Source: Capra hircus (taxonomy: Eukaryota > Chordata > Mammalia > Artiodactyla > Bovidae). Taken from it: a stretch of DNA of 64,000 bases. Every line of letters starts with the position of its first letter. Positions within the stretch are counted from its first letter, which is position 1. A program made the translations under genes and the position numbers. Of this stretch, positions 1 through 12,414 are shown one piece after another. The notes beneath the pieces are model-generated. The model saw nothing but the letters and a program-made list of their open reading frames with translations. It did no database searches and had not been told where the DNA came from. The DNA is taken from NCBI RefSeq assembly GCF_001704415.2, contig NW_017189517.1:11481167-11545166 (forward strand). Direction: 5' to 3'.

Positions 1-126
1 GGATGGCATCACCGACTCGATGGATGTGAGTTTGAGTGAACTCCAGGAGTTGGTGATGGACAGGGAGGCCTGGGGTGCTGCGATTCATGGGGTCGCAAAG
101 AGTCGGACATGACTGAGCAGCTGAGC
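1..126 (+). mobile_element. BovB (RTE) LINE 3' end, cut by window edge
   Basis: The sequence is the 3' terminal part of a ruminant BovB LINE in sense orientation. It has the diagnostic block ending in 'gagtcggacatgactgagc', which recurs in sense at 23880-24005 and in antisense at 35940-36060. The 5' part lies outside the window. The right edge is approximate; low-complexity 'cacgcacatatgcatgcat' follows. Confidence 0.85.
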
Positions 127-1171
127 ACGCACATATGCATGCATATGCATGTGGAAACCTCTAGAAGAATATATATCAAACTTAAAGATGATTCTCTCTT
201 GGAAGGATAAGATGATGCAAGAACTTGTGCTGTATGCTTTGATTATGTCTATATATTTTAATTGTCTTCAATGAGCACTGTTTTTTTGGTAATTAAAAAT
301 ATGAGTAAAAAATATGAATTTGCCCTTAATTCAACTGCCCTATTGTAAATTTTTTTAAGTGTATAAAGTAGAGGCAAAAGCCCTGCAAAATTTCCCATTT
401 CTTTAAGAAAATATTCCATTATCAGGATAAGGAAAAAGAAAAAAAAAAGATCAAAACCTTTTCCCCCTTTGGTAACAGTGTTCTGGTCTTTCTACATGAA
501 ATGAAATCTGTTTCTTGTTTTTGTTTTGTGTTTGTTTGCCTTGTTTTGAAAGATGAGTAAATGCACAGAGGTCTGGAACCATGAAGCCAGCAAAGAAACC
601 ACCTCAGTAGTGAATTACTGTTCCAGTTGAAGTTGATAAAGCCCCACACTGAAAGGCAGAATTGCCCAGGATTGTAAATATCTCCCTTTCTCATGCTAGT
701 GAGGATGTCCATAGATAGCTTGAAACTTCAATCTTGAAGCAAAAACCTATGTCTTATCCTGGGGGACCACGTTAAAACCTTCCCTTGAGCTGCTGGTCTG
801 CCTCCCTGTGGAGAACAGAGACAGAAGCTGGCAGGTATAATTTATGCTGCAAATGGGTTGGGAAAGCCTTTTCAGGAGGAGCTGGACTGCCCAGACCTGC
901 AGGAAACGATGGGAGGAGGAAGTGGAGAAGGAGGAAGAAGTAAAGAACATGTACGAGTCTTTTTCCTTCAAATGAATAGAAAGCACACTCAGAATTAAGG
1001 ACCCTCCTGTGTGCTTCCCTGGCCAAGACCCAGCACCTCCCTTAGTGCTCTTCTGGACTCTACACTAGGTGGAGGGCAAAATAAGGGCAGAGACCTTGTC
1101 TCTGTCTTGTTCATTGCTATATTCCCAACACCGAGAAAAAAGGAATGGTGAATTAACACTTGTTGACTTTT

Positions 1172-1640
1172 TTAAAAAAAAACTTCACAATATTGTATTA
1201 GTTTTGCCATACACTGACATGAATCCGCCCCGGGTGTACATGTGTTCCCCATCCAGAACCCCCCTCCCACCTCCCTCCCCATCCCATCCCTCTGGTTCAT
1301 CCCAGTGCACCAGCCCCGAGCACCCTGTATCATGCATTGAACCTGGACTGGTGATTCATTTCACATATGATAATTTACATGTTTCAATGCCATTCTCCCA
1401 TATCATCCCACCCTCTCCCTGTCCCACAGAGTCCAAAATACTGTTCTATACATCTGTGTCTCTTTTGCTGTCTCGCATACAGTGTTATCGTTACCATCTT
1501 TCTAAATTCCATATATATGCATTAGTATATTGGATTGATGTTTTTCTTTCTGGCTTACTTCACTCTGTACCGTAGGCTCCAGTTTCATATACACAATGGA
1601 ATATTACTCAGCCATTAAAAAGAATAATGAGGTGGATGAA
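1172..1640 (-). mobile_element. Young L1 insertion with 5' inversion (twin priming)
   Basis: From 1172 to about 1588 the sequence is the antisense 3' end of a bovine-type L1 (end of ORF2 plus 3' UTR). From about 1589 to 1640 the neighbouring ORF2 segment ('atggaatattactcagcc') reads in the opposite, + direction. The same L1 region lies unrearranged at 61750-62270. A perfect 14-bp duplication, 'acttgttgactttt', flanks the whole unit at 1158-1171 and 1641-1654, so it is one insertion event. The inverted piece also lacks about 17 bases present in the 61.8-kb copy. Confidence 0.9.
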
Positions 1641-1696
1641 ACTTGTTGACTTTTGAATGAATGTTCTCCAGTACAAGTAGACTCTATCTGGAGTAG

Positions 1697-2014
<318 letters not shown>

Positions 2015-2129
2015 TGATGCTGTGTTCAAACTGTATTCTTGGGCTTTTGGAAAGGCAGCCATGTTCATTTTCTTCAGAGTCTCTCTGCTAAAAAGGACTT
2101 CTGACCTTTGTTTTTCACCCCATTTTTAA

Positions 2130-2660
2130 ATTATAAAGAAAATATTGCAACATAAGAGAAAGCTTGGAAAACAGAAGGAAAAGCATTTGTCTCAACCCCA
2201 CTAGTCCATCCTGTTTTCATTTTTACGTATTCGTTTTTAATATTTGGTCAGAAAATCACACATAGGCTTTTTACATAATTGGAAGTATATTAGTGATTTC
2301 TGCTTCTTAAAATTAACACTGTATTGGAAACACTTTTTCATGTTGCCGCAAATCTGCATTCTAATCATCTTTTGTGGCCCCAAAAGATTCCTTTGAGTGT
2401 TAATTATAATTAATTTGCTTTTGCTATGCATTCAGATTGCTTCAAATTTTTACTGTTAAAGAAGGCGACCTCCTGCATAGTGCTGTCTCCTGATCTTAGA
2501 TCAATTTGTTAACATACTGGAGTTATGGGGTTAAAGGATATGAGCATTTTACTGCATGTTTCCAAACTGCTGTCCAATGGGGATGTGACAGCTTTCACTG
2601 CCACCAGCAAGATACGAGAGGACCAGCTTCACTGCACCCATGCCAACTTCTGAGTCACTG
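2130..2660 (-). mobile_element. Ancient L1 fragment (antisense)
   Basis: The stretch resembles the antisense 3' half of old mammalian L1. It has the successive blocks 'gattgcttcaaatttttac', 'ggggttaaaggatatgagca' and 'aaactgctgtccaatgg', in the order seen in L1M elements. It is highly diverged and the edges are uncertain. Confidence 0.5.
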
Positions 2661-3504
2661 CCATGCACAGAGCACCCACAGATTCCCTTGACTTCCACAC
2701 AGTTTTTCTTCTCAGGAGTTTAGTAACTGAGACACAAATAGAAGTTAGTTGTACCATCTGCTTGTGATTGCTTTGTGGCCACAGTTTTAAAAATGCCATC
2801 AAAAATGCCACCAGATACCAGAGTGGCAGTGTTCCTACCCTATGGTCCATGGGTGGGAGGACCCTGGCACCGCTGACTTCTATTCATAGCTGAGGAAGGA
2901 CTTAATGAAATTAAACTCCTTCTGCAAGGACAGAGGCTTCTGTAGGATGACATTGGCATGATTTTGTCTTTTCCTGTGAAGTTTAGCAGTGAAATCTTTA
3001 TGTTTTTAGGAAAAATGTTTGGAACGGCTTCCTAATAGTGACATATTTCATGGCGAATGGCATTGTGAAAGTATTTACTACGCTTTTGAGTGAGATTCCT
3101 CCAGAGGCTAATAAAGTGCTCTGCTCTCCGTGAGCACTTAATAATTAGTTGTTACTGCTTCTGAGCACAGAATAGTGGCAGTATTTGCATAACAGAGCCT
3201 TCTTTTTGGTGAACTCACAACCTCGCTAAGTTCTATAAAGCCTGGTTACATACAGGATGTTTCCAAACACATCTCTGAAGAATACAGAGCACAGTGTAAA
3301 CCTCCCATTGCTGATGGTGTGCTTTACCTGGGGACAAAGGCAGTGTTTCTTTGAATTATTTCTAAATTATCTCAAACCAAATGTGTCTGGGTGACTCCAC
3401 TCGACTGGTTAGATCCAAGCACTGGTAAGGCCAGAACCTCAGGCTCCATCTCTGTGCCCCTCCTTTTAAATGAAGAATAGTGTCAACAGATGTCTTTGGT
3501 CACC

Positions 3505-3680
3505 AGACGTGAAGGAATACCTACTATGTGCTCAGCCAGGTGCCAGGGAGTTTGAGGATTCAAAAGGAGTCTGGCCTGTTTTCATACCTTCCTTGGAGGA
3601 GAAACACATGTTTAAATACAAAGAAAAGGCAGCCAATAATGAAGAAGAGCTAGACAGGGATGTCGCTCATCAGTTTTGGG
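3505..3680 (-). mobile_element. Possible L2 remnant
   Basis: The block 'aatacctactatgtgctcag' followed by 'ccaggtgccagggagttt' resembles the antisense 3' end of LINE L2. An 87-codon open frame (3470-3733) overlaps it and is not taken as a gene. Confidence 0.35.
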
Positions 3681-3889
3681 GTGATTTGCTTAGGCCTGAG
3701 TTGGGCTGGGCTACTGTGAGAAGGATTTCGTAAGAAATATCAGCGAAAGACCTGTGGATGGAGCCCCACCCTGTAAAAAAGGAAAGCTGCATCAGAGCAT
3801 ATGATCTGGCAGTCACTAAAAGTGACTATTTATAGCAAGCCCCTCAGTAAAGACTTTGGGTGTTTAATAGTAATGCTCTGGGAGACCAT

Positions 3890-4075
3890 GTCGTATAGTG
3901 AATAGAACATGGGCTTTGAATCCACGTGGATCCCAATTCAACTGTGGGTCTTACTAGATATATAACTTTGGACAAGTCATTCAACCTCTTGGAGCTTTAG
4001 TTTTCTCATCTGTAGTATTTAGAGTTAGCAAAATAGTTCCTTACAAAGTTATTGTGAGTATAAGAAATTATGTAT
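3890..4075 (+). mobile_element. MIR SINE
   Basis: A sense MIR core is recognisable: 'catgggctttgaatccacgt', then 'ttggacaagtcattcaacct', then 'ttttctcatctgtagtat', and the tail with 'gttattgtgagtataagaaa'. This is an ancient tRNA-derived mammalian SINE. Confidence 0.75.
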
Positions 4076-4136
4076 CTATATTCATATCCCATTATATAAA
4101 ATGTATGTATAATTATACATTTTACATATATGCCTG

Positions 4137-4139
<3 letters not shown>

Positions 4140-4174
<35 letters not shown>
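4140..4174. repeat. (AC)n microsatellite
   Basis: About 17 uninterrupted AC units, followed by TTATTG. It is long enough to be length-polymorphic. Confidence 0.95.
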
Positions 4175-4175
<1 letters not shown>

Positions 4176-4744
4176 TATTGCATGTGCATGACACAGTTAA
4201 GGTGATTACTATAGTCAGGATGCCCTCTGTAGTCAGGACTTACGTGAGTCTGAAAGAGAACAGTATTCTAATACTTTTTCCCAGTCTAATTCTGCCACCC
4301 CAGTTTTGGGTGGATCAAAGAGATCCCTTTGATACATCTTTCTCTCCCATGTTGTTTCCTTCTTTCTCTTCCTGCTAACTTTCAGCCACAAAAGGTGAAG
4401 CCTCTTTATAGGTAGGGAGGTGTATATTGTCAGTGTCGGAAAGGTCACCATCATAATTACTTTCTCCTACCTTTGCCATGGACATATGTGTGGACATTTT
4501 TGGTTCCTTTATAAATACCATTGAGCAACCAATTAATTCTCATTGATAGACCAGTTTTACCTGTTTAAGTTGAGCTGTTAAAATTGGTTGGGCTCCAAAC
4601 ACCCACGCTGGTGTTTTCTTGTCTCATCTGTATTGCTTTACATGGCCAAAACATATCTTCTTTCAGACCTTCAGTAAAATTCATATTTTGGCCATGGTTC
4701 AATCTGAAAGTGAGACACTTTGGGGAAGTCATAATGAAGAATGG

Positions 4745-4762
4745 GATGATGATGATGATGAT
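4745..4762. repeat. (GAT)6 microsatellite
   Basis: Six GAT units within 'gggatgatgatgatgatgat', followed by an ATA-rich stretch. Confidence 0.85.
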
Positions 4763-4989
4763 AATATGTTGTATTTGTATAGCATTGAGCCATATTTCAA
4801 AGTGCTTTTATGTCCTTAAAGTCTAACTGCTCGTATTAGAAAAAAAAAAAATATCCAGCCTGGAATTGTATAAGATACAGTACTGTCAAAGAATCATTCT
4901 TTGAAAAGATTGAATTCTTTGGAACTCATTGTTACCCTTGGGTATTATTTCATCCTCACTGCCTCCTGGGAGGTAAGTGATAATGTTTG

Positions 4990-6640
4990 TACCTTTTTTT
5001 TATAGCTAGGGAAACTGAGGCAGAAAGCCATTAAGGGCTGTATGGGCATGCTGCCAAGACATCCAGTAAGTTCAGTTGAAAATTCAACCAATCATCCAGA
5101 TGTTGTTTCCTAGTCACTGCCAAACATCTGGATTCACTGAATGCCTGGCTACAATTGGCCTAAAGTTATACTGATGAGGAGGTAGAATCAAGTTAACTTG
5201 CCTCAGTTCACGTGTAAGTGAGTGGAGAATCCAGGAGTATGTTATTTTCCTAAGCTCCTTGCTTGGTGCTGCAACTGTTGAACTACAGTAGGATGCTCCA
5301 ACATATGCAACTGTAAGTACAGAGCTACTTTTGTCTATGCATGCGTGCCCATGTGTGTCCATCCAGATGGACTGTGGCTAGGCCGTTTATGAGCACATCC
5401 CCAAAGACCTCTTCACTTTCTTCCATGGAAATTCTCAGCTGCTTCCTTTCAAGTTATGGCTGCTGTTGATAGGATTTGAAATAATATATTCACTGAGGGA
5501 GTAACGTAACATTATTTCCGTATTGACAGTCCCACGATGTAACCTGGAGGGGACGTGTTCAGGGTCAGGCCCGGGGCCCCTTTCCTGGGAAGACCTGCAG
5601 GTGTGGAATGTCCTCCCTTCCTCCTTCCAAACCAGAGTTCTTGTGTAACATTCCCACGATTGGAAATGAGGACCCTTTCATTTCCTTTTCGGTTTCTAAT
5701 TTGTGTGTGAGGATTTATTGTCTTGTGTTAGGAGAGGAATTGAACTCTTAAGTCCTCAGTGTCAGTCCTGGAATTTGCTGGGCCATGTTGCTTTAAAAGA
5801 AAAATTGTGTTTTTCTTAATATCCTGCTTCAAGGCTCCTGCATGGAGAGAAGACCCCACAAATACCAAGAATGATCATGATACACTCTTACCCATAGGCC
5901 ACTGTGACCTATGTGTCCTCTAACTCAGTTTGTTGGTAACAGTTTCTAAGAGTCGCTGTGTCGTTAGCGTTAATGTTGAAAACCTTAAACTACTACAGAA
6001 GCTATTGTTTCCAAGAAAAACCTAGCTGTTTATTATTTTCCCTCAGTTTTAGTTCGGGTTCAAATGAAATTCCAGAAATTGTTTTCCTGCCTGTTAGAAA
6101 CAGTTGAAGCCAAAGCAGTCAATACCTGCTCATTTGGTGTCAGAGCTTTTCATTCAAAGTTGGATAGTCTCATCTGTTTGGGATGGTTGAAATGTCCTGC
6201 TGAATGGTGGGGGTGTGGACGAGGTGGCCTCTTAAGATTCCTTCCAGCCGTGTGATTCAGTGATTTGTGGCTCAAGGTCAGGCTTTAACCCAGCACCCTC
6301 TTGTGAGCAAGTCTTGTGACTTTATTCTCTGCCCTGCCACTCTTTTTTAAACACCCTGTTGCCAGGTCACCCCTTTCTACTTTGTAACCTCTCATCTTTT
6401 CAGAGATTCTTCCCTTCCCACCAGTCTTCCAGCCTGGGCAGATGGAACTTAAACTTGCCCTTCCCCCTACCCAATTCTTCTGTTCTCCTGCCTTGTTCTC
6501 ATTAGGCCATGAAAACATTAAACTACAAAAACATTGTGCCTTTATCACCCTCCTCCAGAACCAGATAGGTGATCTGTCTTCAGATCTTGTTAGCCATGTG
6601 ACTCCATATGAATGATAATAATTCTGCCATCAATTTGCAC
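4990..6640. other. Intronic segment with few recognisable repeats
   Basis: A short MIR-like piece may lie near 5000-5030 ('ctagggaaactgaggcagaa'). Between about 5370 and 6280 I recognise no transposable element and no gene. Confidence 0.4.
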
Positions 6641-6649
6641 TGCACAATT

Positions 6650-6830
6650 CAGTTTGTAAAGCTCTTTCATGAACATTACATAAACTGATCTTCACAGTGA
6701 CTCAGAGAAGCAGACATTATTACCTAGATTTACCAGATGAAGAACCTATGGGCCCTGGACATCTAAGTGACCTTCATATAGTAAGTGGTCAAACTAGACC
6801 TAGAATCCAGGGGGACTGATTTCAGCCTCT
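6650..6830 (+). mobile_element. MIR-family SINE
   Basis: The order 'gtttgtaaagctctttcatg', 'cattattacctagatttacc', 'cagatgaagaacctatgg' and 'gtcaaactagacctagaatc' matches the MIR3/MIRc type core. Confidence 0.6.
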
Positions 6831-8261
6831 GTGCTCTTTCCTTCTATGTCTTTGAAGACACAGCATGCCTTGCTATGGTTAGTGTGATCCATATATAAAA
6901 GATGTGCAGAAAGAAGTACAAATAGCAGAAACTCCTTAATTCGTCTAATGATTTCCAAGTCCCTAATGTAGTAATGTCTATGGTCTGAAGCTCTAAAATT
7001 GGCAGCAGAGAAAGAGTAAGCATGTTGTTTACCAAGCGTCCACTGGGAAGAGCCCTGGAAAACTGATCATGATGATGTATGGTGTGGAAACTGAGGCACT
7101 TTGTGACATAGACAGCAGACAAACTTTCTATTAGCTATCTCTAACTCATAAAATGATTTTAAATGGCCAAAGAAAATTTTAAATGTCGAGCAGACAGTGG
7201 AATGTCTCCACTTCCATCCCTCTTCATAAATACCTGAAAAGTATTTTTAAGATGCCTGACAGATTATTTTGGTATCATGAAAAGGCACTGACTTTGAAAT
7301 AGAAAGTTGCAAGTTTAATAAATTAATTAATAAAGTTGTTACATGTCAGAAAAGTACCCAGGGCATACCTTACCATGTAAGTTTTAAAAATCTTTAAATG
7401 AATCTCAAGCATGATCACAAATTCTTTGAGTAACTTTTTTTCTCACGATAAAACCAGTGAGAGTCATAAAATGCTGGCCTACTCCAGTGGTTGCTAGAAA
7501 AGGTAACACTGATCTAAAATTTCTAAACCAAAGGAGAAACCTTTTGAGAGTCAAATTTAAATAAAAGGCCTTTCCAAATGAAATTATGTCCCAGTGTCTC
7601 TCACACTTCTTCACATACAAATAGTGTAGCAGAACTCTAATAATTGCCATTTCCATATGGAGTCAGAATGTGTGTGTGTATGAAAGACATAGCATCTACA
7701 ATGGCATGTTAACAACAGCCAATGAATGACTTCTGAGTTATAAAAGAACAATGCAAGTTGGTCTTCAAATACCAGACCTAGACTCTGTGGAGCTAAACAT
7801 GATTTCATGAAGTAAAAGGGAATTAGCTGATGCATTCCAAAACACATTTATCATTAAAAAATCTTCTGTCATTTTGCTTAATAGCTTGAAAAATAATTAC
7901 AATGTCTGGTGGCTTTGGGGAGCATGTGTTTTTAATATCTTAATTACTATGTACAGTTTAATACTGCACCAAGATGAATTCCCAAGTATTTCATATTAAA
8001 TTTCTTGAAAATGAACTATTTGGTTTTTTACAGGATACAGGATTAAAGATACTTAAATTGGGTCATGTATTTTAATCTTTGCCCATTAAGTTAAATTATT
8101 CAAAAGCAGAAGATGAGTCAAGAGTGGTAAGCCAAAATGTTGATAGCAACAACATTTGCTGGTGATTGTGGCTTATCAGTGAAAGGAAATACATGATCTT
8201 TTTTCATTGCAGTATTATACTCTTTCATAAGGTTCTTTTAGTAAGAAGTATTGGAAGTGTT

Positions 8262-8533
8262 CAGAGAAGGCAATGGCACCCCACTCCAGTTCTCTTGCCT
8301 GGAAAATCCCATGAGCGGAGGAGCCTGGTGGGCTGCAGTCCATGGGGTCACGAAGAGTCAGACACGACTGAGTGACTTCACTTTCACTTTTCACTTGCAT
8401 GCATTGGAGAAGAAATGGCAACCCACTCCAGTCTTCTTGCCTGGAGAATCCCAGGGACGAGGGAGCCTGGTGGGCTGCCGTCTACGGTGTCGCACAGAGT
8501 CGGACATGACTGAAGCAACTTAGCAGCAGCAGC
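8262..8533 (+). mobile_element. BOV-A2 SINE (dimer), sense
   Basis: Two tandem Bov-A monomers each carry 'ggcaacccactccag'-like and 'gagtcagacacgactgag'-like blocks, and the element ends in (AGC)n. A 12-bp duplication 'attggaagtgtt' flanks it at 8250-8261 and 8534-8545. A second BOV-A2 lies in the opposite orientation at 8954-9225. Confidence 0.92.
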
Positions 8534-8953
8534 ATTGGAAGTGTTAGCTATGGAAAGACAAGTTCTACATATGAAAAGGAAATTCTATCAAACTATAAAG
8601 GTTATTGAGTTTACAAAGTTCAAAATATATTTCCAAAATATCTATGAAATCCATAGAGTCTCTTATTTACATCTACCTGCTGGCCAAATACAACACAGCA
8701 AAAATAAATGCTTACAAATGATTGCTTTCTACCCCCTTAAACCTGTATTATAAGCAGTATATTGGTGTATGTATGTTCAAATACTATTTGGAAATTCAGA
8801 GACAACTTTTATCCTGATATATTTATGAACATATATGTATCCTGCCACTGGATTGTCAGCTCCTTAAGTCTGAGATCATGCATACAACTCTGTTTTCTAT
8901 AGCACCTAACATAGTGGCATATACTGAAGAGTCCCTCATATACAGTATTTTAT

Positions 8954-9225
8954 GCTGCTGCTGCTAAGTCGCTTCAGTCGTGTCCGACTCTGTGCGACCC
9001 CATAGACAGCAGCCCACCAGGCTCCCCCATCCCTGGGATTCTCTAGGCAAGAAGACTGGAGTGGGTTGCCATTTCCTTCTCCAATGCATGAAAGTGAAAA
9101 GTCGAAGTGAAGTCGCTCAGTCGTGTCTGACTCTTCGCGACCCCATGGACTGCAGCCTACCAGGCTCCTCCGTCCATGGCATTTTCCAGGCAAGAGTACT
9201 GGAGTGGGGTGCCATTGCCTTCTCC
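8954..9225 (-). mobile_element. BOV-A2 SINE (dimer), antisense
   Basis: Starts with (GCT)n and contains two antisense Bov-A monomers joined by 'ccaatgcatgaaagtg'. A 12-bp duplication 'acagtattttat' flanks it at 8942-8953 and 9226-9237. Confidence 0.92.
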
Positions 9226-9359
9226 ACAGTATTTTATAGATCAGTTCATTCAAATAAGTTAATCTTTGTTACCCTAAATTTATTTATGAACTGTGATTTA
9301 ATTTAAGGTACTTTTCACATTCAATATTAACCAGTTTTTGTGCTAAAGAAGAGGGTTAT

Positions 9360-9490
9360 GTAAGTGCACTGTTACAGTTGGCAGGGATGTTTCGGTCATA
9401 AGGTCTAGCCCTTTGATTTTATAGACGAGGAAATGAAAACCTAGAGAGAGAGAAATGACTTGTCCAAAGTCACACTGCTAGTAAATGACA
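9360..9490 (+). mobile_element. L3/CR1 LINE 3' remnant
   Basis: The run 'ttatagacgaggaaatgaaa', 'gacttgtccaaagtcacact' and 'gctagtaaatgacaaagctg' resembles the 3' part of ancient mammalian L3 (CR1 clade). A MIR assignment is possible. Confidence 0.45.
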
Positions 9491-10725
9491 AAGCTGGGCC
9501 TGGGAAACAAACAGATTGATAGTTTGTAGTGCCTTTGCTCTGCTTCCAAAGGCTCTTCCAAAGGCTCTTGTAGACACGCAAGCACATTTTCTTACACAGA
9601 ACTCCCAACCACAGCAGAAGCCCCTACTGAAGCAGTTCATCTTTGGAACAAAAATGGGCATAGCAAGAGACAGGAACTTGCTAATTATTTATCTCTTGTC
9701 ATATCTATTAACTAGTGTTTGGTCATAACAAGCACGCCTCAGTGCCTCCTGCTTCATTAAACCCAGTGAGCGGTGGTTGCACATGGGCTCGGGGCCAGGG
9801 CAGGGGGCTCTCTGCTGGGATCACTGGACCCAAACCGGGCAGAGTCAGCAGGACCTATTGCTCGTGGTTTTATGCCCACTCACACAATCTGACTTGGGCT
9901 CCTGTCCACATTCAGGATTAGTCATTAGTCATCCGTTCACTCTCATGCTTGTATCTCAACTCCTCCACCTTCCTGGGTACCCTATAATGATTTATCCAGT
10001 GTTTCTCCCTCCTTCCAGAATGGCAAAATTAGCATCATATTAGTCAGTGGGCTTATGTGCCAGTTAGCTCAGTTGTCAAGGCAGTGTGTTCAGATTCTGT
10101 TCCACGGAGAGTAGAGATGTGGGAAACGTGCTGTGGGGGTAATTCTGCGTCCCCCATTCCTATTTTAACCAGAGTGTCTAAAATCTGCTTTACATATGGA
10201 TCTTCTAAATAAGATTTCACTTAAACAAAGGGCTTCAACTGCTAAAACAATAAAAAGTCTCAGAGTGCCCTTGAAGCTAATATTAAAGGTTTAATCCCAT
10301 ATGGAGCCATTTCTTCATGTGAGCATTCACTCAGTGAATGTACTAAGTTTCTACAATACACAAGGCAGTCACAGAATGCCTTCCAATCTCCATCTGCCAT
10401 TCCTAAAATGAACTGTTAGTTAAAATGGAGACAATATGGAAAGTATGAATGGGTTGGTGGAGACGTTATTCCTACTGGAAATGATATTCCCATTGGAAGG
10501 CCCGTTATTCTCATATTGGTGAGCCAAAAGTATCTTCTTTGAAGCTGAAAGACCAAAACAAAGTTTTCCTTGCCCATGTCATTAGGATTTTGACAAAATT
10601 CGATGGTAATAAAACTAACTTCTGAATAGACAGCAGATACGTTTGCCCCAGGATACAGCCCTATGTTAATTGGCTCAACCAAAAGTGTGTCCTTACTCCT
10701 TTATACCCATGGTTATTGAGACCTA

Positions 10726-10951
10726 GGGCTTCCCAGGTGGCATTAGTGGTAAAGAACCAGCCTGCCAATGCAAGAGACTTAAGAGACATGGGTTCAATCC
10801 CTGGGTCGGGAAGATTCCGTGGAGGAGGGCGTGGCAACCCACTCCAGTATCCTTGCCTGGAGAATCCCATGGACAGAGGAGCCTGGTGGGTTGCAGTCCA
10901 TAGGTCGCAGAGTCAGACACGACTGAAGTGACTTAGCACACACACACACAC
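10726..10951 (+). mobile_element. Bov-tA SINE, sense
   Basis: A complete tRNA-derived Bov-tA with the 5' block 'gggcttcccaggtggc', the B-box-like 'gggttcaatccctgggtc', a Bov-A body and a (CA)n tail. A 9-bp duplication 'tgagaccta' flanks it at 10717-10725 and 10952-10960. Confidence 0.93.
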
Positions 10952-11499
10952 TGAGACCTAACCTTCAACTGTAAGCTTATTTGACATATGGCCAGGGATG
11001 TTTCCACATTCTGTGTAGGCTCAGTGTTAGTATTTAGTGAATGTAAAGTAATAATAATGGGGTCAGTTCTGTGTGCCTAACTATATGCTTTCTTTAGATA
11101 GCAACCACGGTAATTTTGCATAGCAATTTTTGAGTGGAATATTTCCAGCAGAGTTGTAATTAATATTCAAAGTAAAAATTGTGTTATTATTCATATGTAC
11201 TTCATTTTCTTGGATAATTTCCTAATATAGTTAAAGATGGTCTTATTTGTTTAGTTGATCTGTGTTATTTACTTCATAGTCCATATCTTGCTAGCTCATC
11301 ACTGCACTATGGGTAAGCAGTTGACAATACCAAAACAGCTAAGAGAATTGCCATTGTGATAAGTCCTAGATAATGATGCCCAAGTTCAGATCAGTTTATA
11401 TCCGATGATAACCTGAAGAGTCTTCTGGTTATTCTCATGGTATCACTATTAGCAAATTTTGAGTCATCACAGCAGAAGAAGAGCCAAAAGACTGGAGAC

Positions 11500-12130
11500 A
11501 GGCACAAAGTTTTACCCTCACCTTGAATAAGGAGGGGCAGTTGGATTGGGGAAACCACACATCAGGGAACCTGGTATCACATCTTCCCCGAAGTCTAGAC
11601 CAGAATCTTGGAGACTGTGAGCTTCCAGATACCATGGTGATGGTTACTAGGAGCCACTTTGGGCTCACTCAGAACAAATCAGACCACTTCCCCTTACTTA
11701 TGGGTACATGTGATATAGATATGGTATACCTAGATTTCAGCAAAGTGTTTGACAGAAATTCCTATGATCATTCTTAAACAAGTGACACAAAATGTTGGCT
11801 TAAGTAATCATATGGTTTGGGGAATGTGTAGCTAATTCAGCATCATTCCTAAAGAGTATTTTCTTAATGTGTCAGTGTTAGCCTGGAGAGAGGCTTTTAG
11901 CTATTTGCTTTGACCTTTACTGCCTAAAGTTTTACCAGTGACTTACTACAGACAAAGAAGACATACTTCTAATATTTAGTGATGGCATGAAGCTAGGTGG
12001 GGTTAGCCGATGCCTAGATAACACAATCAGGATCTCAAAATATCTTCAGTAGGATAGAATGGCAGAGAAAACTAGCAAGGTGAAATGTTTCAAGGAGAAA
12101 TGGGAAGTACTACATGAAGATTCACAAACA
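11500..12130 (+). mobile_element. L3/CR1 LINE remnant with reverse-transcriptase trace
   Basis: An open frame ending near 11777 contains the peptide DMVYLDFSKVFDRNSYDHS. It resembles the (I/V)YLDFSKAFD motif of CR1/L3 reverse transcriptases, where the aspartate is a catalytic metal ligand. Downstream, 'gatggcatgaagctaggtgg' and 'gaaatgggaagtactacatg' continue in the order of a CR1/L3 LINE. The copy is decayed and non-coding today; its edges are uncertain. Confidence 0.6.
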
Positions 12131-12230
12131 TGATTTAGCCACTGTTTTGATGTTGTGGCCATTATTGGGAGGTGGGGGGAACGGAGGCAGGTAAATATAT
12201 ACATATGTGTTGGAGTAGAGGAGGGAGAGC

Positions 12231-12349
12231 ATGCAAGTAAGTAGCTAGAGAAATACTATCTATCCTGTTTAAAGGTTCAGAAGAACTCTTTGAGGATTGT
12301 AAGGTTCACTGTTCCACATGAGTTTTTAATAAACCAATACTACCTGTTT
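12231..12349 (+). repeat. 119-bp dispersed direct repeat, copy 1
   Basis: Begins 'atgcaagtaagtagctagag' and ends 'actacctgttt'. A second copy at 15170-15288 has the same length and about nine mismatches by eye. I cannot assign it to a repeat family. Confidence 0.85.
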
Positions 12350-12414
12350 CCGTTGTAAAGTCTTACTGGTATGTGACTTAGAGTCATAATGAGAAATTGG
12401 AGGGCCACAACACT

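Noticed and set aside
10065..10097. tRNA-like A box ('tagctcagttg') followed by a partial B box ('gttcagattc').
   Set aside because: The boxes are only 12 bases apart, too close for a tRNA, and no acceptor or anticodon stem can be drawn. At most it is a decayed tRNA fragment or chance.
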